Below are positions 16,079-18,230 of a stretch of DNA of 18,230 nt, piece by piece. A model generated the notes under the pieces. It made no database searches, had not been told where the DNA came from, and saw only the letters and a list, made by a program, of their open reading frames with translations. The DNA is from Victivallis vadensis. Its GTDB lineage: Bacteria > Verrucomicrobiota > Lentisphaeria > Victivallales > GWF2-50-93. Position 1 is the first letter of the stretch. The number at the start of each line of letters is the position of its first letter. The DNA lies in the NCBI GenBank assembly GCA_020718525.1, contig DYRX01000046.1:1-18230 (forward strand), given 5' to 3'. A program made the translations under genes and the position numbers.

Positions 16079-16082
16079 TCCT
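16079..16082 (-). promoter_or_regulatory. Shine-Dalgarno AGGA that decides the UxaE start
   Basis: On the minus strand AAAGGAAATAAG precedes the ATG at 16072, with AGGA 6 bases away. No comparable site precedes the in-frame start at 16186, so the shorter 415-residue protein is the right one. Confidence 0.75.
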
Positions 16083-16134
16083 TTCGATGAATTTAATGTT
16101 GTCAAATCAAAAGCTCCGCAGTTGACGAAATGCC

Positions 16135-18033
16135 TCAGCGCGGAGACGATTCGCTGTCCTGCAGTTGCTCGGCATACGGCACCCACATGATTTTTGTCTC
16201 AATTCCTCCTGGAAAGACGCGCACATTTCTGTAGCGGCGGTTCTGGGCGATCAGGCTGTATGGAGAAATGAGAAACGTGTACGGCTGTTCCTCGTGTATA
16301 AGCTGGTGGAACTCGTGGCATAGACGAATGCGTTTTTCGATGTCGAAGCTGACCCTGATCTCCTCGATAAGCCTGTCAGCCTCCTTGTTCTTGAAGGATA
16401 TGTGGTTGCTCGACGCGGGCGCGTCCGCCCCGGACGAATGCCAGATCTGATAGGGGTCGCTTTCAAATCCCATTGACCAGCCCAGGACGCAGACTTCGAA
16501 GCTCTTGCTTTCCAAACGCTGGACATAGACAGACCACTCGACCGTGCGGATGTTCATGACAATGCCCGCCTTCGCCATGTCCTCCTTTATTATTGGAAGC
16601 ATTCTCTGCTGAATTTCACTGCTCGATACGGAGAGAATCGTGAATTCGAAATTCACTCCGTCCTTTTCAAGAATCCCGTCTCCATTCTTATCCTTCCATC
16701 CCGCTTCAGCCAGGAGGCGCACAGCAGTTTCCACGGAAAATGGAAGCGGCTTGATCTTTGAGTCGTAGTATGAGGTGTCCATGAAGAATGGCCCTGTGCA
16801 AATCCTGCCCAGCCCGTAATAGACTTCGTTCAGAATCCGTTCGCGGTCAACAAGATGCGTGAGGGCCTGCCTGACCTTCTTGTCTGTAAAAAGCGGATTT
16901 TTTAGATTGTACCCCATGTAGGAGTATGAGCGGCCCGGATATTTGAATTTATCCAGAAACCCGTTATTCTTGCCGAATTCCGGAATGTCGGTTCTCTTCA
17001 CCCACTGCTCCGGAAGAAGCGAAATTCTGTCGAGACGAGCCGCAAGAAGAGACTGGAACTGGGTGTTGGTATCCTTGATTATTTCAAAGACGATGGAGTC
17101 TAGCGGAGGCATGACACCAAGCTTCGCTCCGTAATATTTGTCCCATTTTTTCAGGACAATCCTCTGATCCTTATCCCATTTCTCGAAGCGGTATGGACCG
17201 CACCCGACCAGCATTCTGTTCCTTTCGTGATCGTCGTTGAAGCGCTTCCCGTCGAACGGACCTTCGTAGCTGTGGTAGAGATGGCGCGGCAGGGGAATCA
17301 GGCTAAGTGTTATTGACTCTGAAAGAAAATAGGGCTTTTTCCATACAGCCTTGAACTCGTGGCTGGAAACAAGCTCGATACGGTCCAGATCGAGCAGATA
17401 ACTGCGCATCGGGTCGCAGTCAACATCGGCATTTTTTATCACATCAACGTAGAATTTGAAATCGTCCGCCACGACCTCGACATCCTTCCATGTTTTTCCG
17501 CTGACCGGATCTGTGAAGTCGTGCCAGAGAACTCCTTTGCGGAGCTTTATCGTGTAGCTCATTTTGTCTTCTGAAAGCGTCCAGGATTCGGCAAGCTTCG
17601 GCTCGAAACGCTCCGGATGCTCGAAGTTCCTTTCAGCAACGGAGTCGAAGGCATAGTCCCAGATTGACGACACGAACGCCTCGTTGTTGACGATCGAATT
17701 CATGTTTTTTGTATCTGCGGTGACCGCGCCGATCAGCCTGCCTCCCGGCTGAGCCTGCTGATCAAAAAACTGTCTGTTCGCGATTGGGGAGTCGTCATTG
17801 GAGGCCATTTCTGCTCCCGCCTTCTCAAGGGGAGCCGAGGAAACTGTCCGAACAGAAGAAAGCTTTTCTTCGAGCGCTTCAATCTTGGTTTCGAGCTTGG
17901 CGAGGTCTTCGACAATCTTTTCCGCCCTGAAGCGGAGCAGATCAAGAGATCTCACTGTTGCAATCCCAATGAAGGCGATCACTGCAAGCAGAAAAAGCAG
18001 AAGCCATCTGAACAACGCGCTTTTATTTTCCAT
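16135..18033 (-). CDS. Family 5 extracellular solute-binding protein with N-terminal membrane anchor
   Basis: 632 residues. The C-terminal ~530 residues fit the SBP_bac_5 (DppA/OppA-like) family: ESWTLSEDKMSYTIKLRKGV, MLVGCGPYRFEKWDKDQRIV, YMGYNLKNPLFTDKKVRQAL and LAEAGWKDKNGDGILEKDG are typical segments. The N-terminus is unusual. A membrane helix at about 8-26 (FRWLLLFLLAVIAFIGIAT) is followed directly by a coiled coil (about 31-62) and a short linker, with no lipobox Cys, so the protein is probably tethered to the inner membrane as an oligomer rather than being a free or lipid-anchored binding protein. GAGGA lies 4 bases before the ATG. No permease or ATPase gene is visible; they could lie upstream, outside the window. 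Proximity to UxaE suggests a uronate-containing oligosaccharide or other nutrient as ligand, but family 5 proteins mostly bind peptides. Confidence 0.9.
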   Translation of the reverse strand: MENKSALFRWLLLFLLAVIAFIGIATVRSLDLLRFRAEKIVEDLAKLETKIEALEEKLSSVRTVSSAPLEKAGAEMASNDDSPIANRQFFDQQAQPGGRLIGAVTADTKNMNSIVNNEAFVSSIWDYAFDSVAERNFEHPERFEPKLAESWTLSEDKMSYTIKLRKGVLWHDFTDPVSGKTWKDVEVVADDFKFYVDVIKNADVDCDPMRSYLLDLDRIELVSSHEFKAVWKKPYFLSESITLSLIPLPRHLYHSYEGPFDGKRFNDDHERNRMLVGCGPYRFEKWDKDQRIVLKKWDKYYGAKLGVMPPLDSIVFEIIKDTNTQFQSLLAARLDRISLLPEQWVKRTDIPEFGKNNGFLDKFKYPGRSYSYMGYNLKNPLFTDKKVRQALTHLVDRERILNEVYYGLGRICTGPFFMDTSYYDSKIKPLPFSVETAVRLLAEAGWKDKNGDGILEKDGVNFEFTILSVSSSEIQQRMLPIIKEDMAKAGIVMNIRTVEWSVYVQRLESKSFEVCVLGWSMGFESDPYQIWHSSGADAPASSNHISFKNKEADRLIEEIRVSFDIEKRIRLCHEFHQLIHEEQPYTFLISPYSLIAQNRRYRNVRVFPGGIETKIMWVPYAEQLQDSESSPR

Positions 18034-18060
18034 TTCATCCTCGGTGCGGGAAAAATCCAG

Positions 18061-18230
18061 TCAAAACGGCGAATCGGAAATATACGCCCTGAGATGGCAG
18101 AAGGCAAGCACATCAAGCTGGAAACGGTCGGGCATTTCACCGAAGCCCCTTCGGATGTATTTCTCCCTGGGGATTGAACTTAACCGGCTACGCCGGGACG
18201 TTCCAAGACTCGCTATCGTTGTCGTAATCG
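18061..18230 (-). CDS. C-terminal end of an unidentified protein
   Basis: A minus-strand frame is open from the right edge to TGA at 18061-18063, giving 55 residues that end in RFQLDVLAFCHLRAYISDSPF. It stops 27 bases before the solute-binding protein start, which fits an upstream gene of the same operon. The last ~36 residues have ordinary codon use. The part nearest the edge (Ser/Arg-rich) is less convincing and could reflect a different frame. I do not recognise the family. Confidence 0.45.
   Translation of the reverse strand, partial: ITTTIASLGTSRRSRLSSIPREKYIRRGFGEMPDRFQLDVLAFCHLRAYISDSPF

Noticed and set aside
16100..16105. TTGACA on the minus strand upstream of UxaE as a -35 element
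   Set aside because: No acceptable -10 sequence lies 16-18 bases downstream, and the gap is only 62 bases within an apparent operon.
18113..18177. Possible tRNA or short plus-strand peptide near the right edge
   Set aside because: No cloverleaf with acceptor, D and anticodon arms can be built around the TTCAA-like stretch, and the short plus-strand frames lack ribosome binding sites.

Overview
The window is densely coding, with no gene-free stretch longer than about 70 bases. It holds two convergent gene runs whose 3' ends overlap by 11 bases at 9750-9760. The gene set suggests a Gram-negative bacterium of the PVC group, most like Lentisphaerota/Verrucomicrobiota. The signs are a tagaturonate epimerase (UxaE), a membrane-anchored solute-binding protein with a coiled coil, zinc-ribbon and GYF_2 membrane proteins, and TolR/MotB-like proteins of a type I associate with planctomycete and lentisphaeral genomes. 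This placement is an inference from gene content only.

Plus-strand run (1-9760), eight genes in tight series. (1) The 3' part of a beta-rich/coiled-coil protein. (2) An exported protein that looks like a paralogue of gene 1. (3) A 1017-residue single-pass protein rich in helical repeats. (4) A GYF_2 domain joined to five membrane helices. (5) A MotA/TolQ/ExbB-type proton channel subunit. (6) and (7) Two different, mutually paralogous TolR/MotB-like subunits, each with one membrane helix that begins at an aspartate at residue 19. (8) A TonB/TolA-shaped protein: one membrane helix, a Gly/Ser then Glu/Lys/Ser linker, and a small C-terminal domain. Together they read as an ion-driven envelope machine: channel A, two B subunits that could form a heterodimer, a transducer arm and large envelope partners. 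It lacks the other Tol-Pal, TonB-receptor, flagellar or Zorya genes. This is the strongest candidate for an undescribed system in the window.

Minus-strand run (18230 down to 9750), six genes. (i) The C-terminal end of an unidentified protein. (ii) A family 5 solute-binding protein with an N-terminal membrane anchor. (iii) Tagaturonate epimerase UxaE. (iv) A DegT/DnrJ/EryC1/StrS aminotransferase. (v) A membrane-bound PglF/WbpM/CapD-type nucleotide-sugar 4,6-dehydratase. (vi) A zinc-ribbon, single-pass protein with a possible SH3-like domain. Genes ii-iii suggest uptake and breakdown of uronate-containing material. Genes iv-v suggest synthesis of a UDP-amino-deoxysugar for a surface glycan. Gene vi is AT-richer than the rest of its run and resembles the plus-strand run in composition and architecture, so it may belong functionally with the motor cluster.

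No RNA genes, CRISPR arrays, insertion sequences or convincing terminators were seen. The promoters of both runs lie outside the window.
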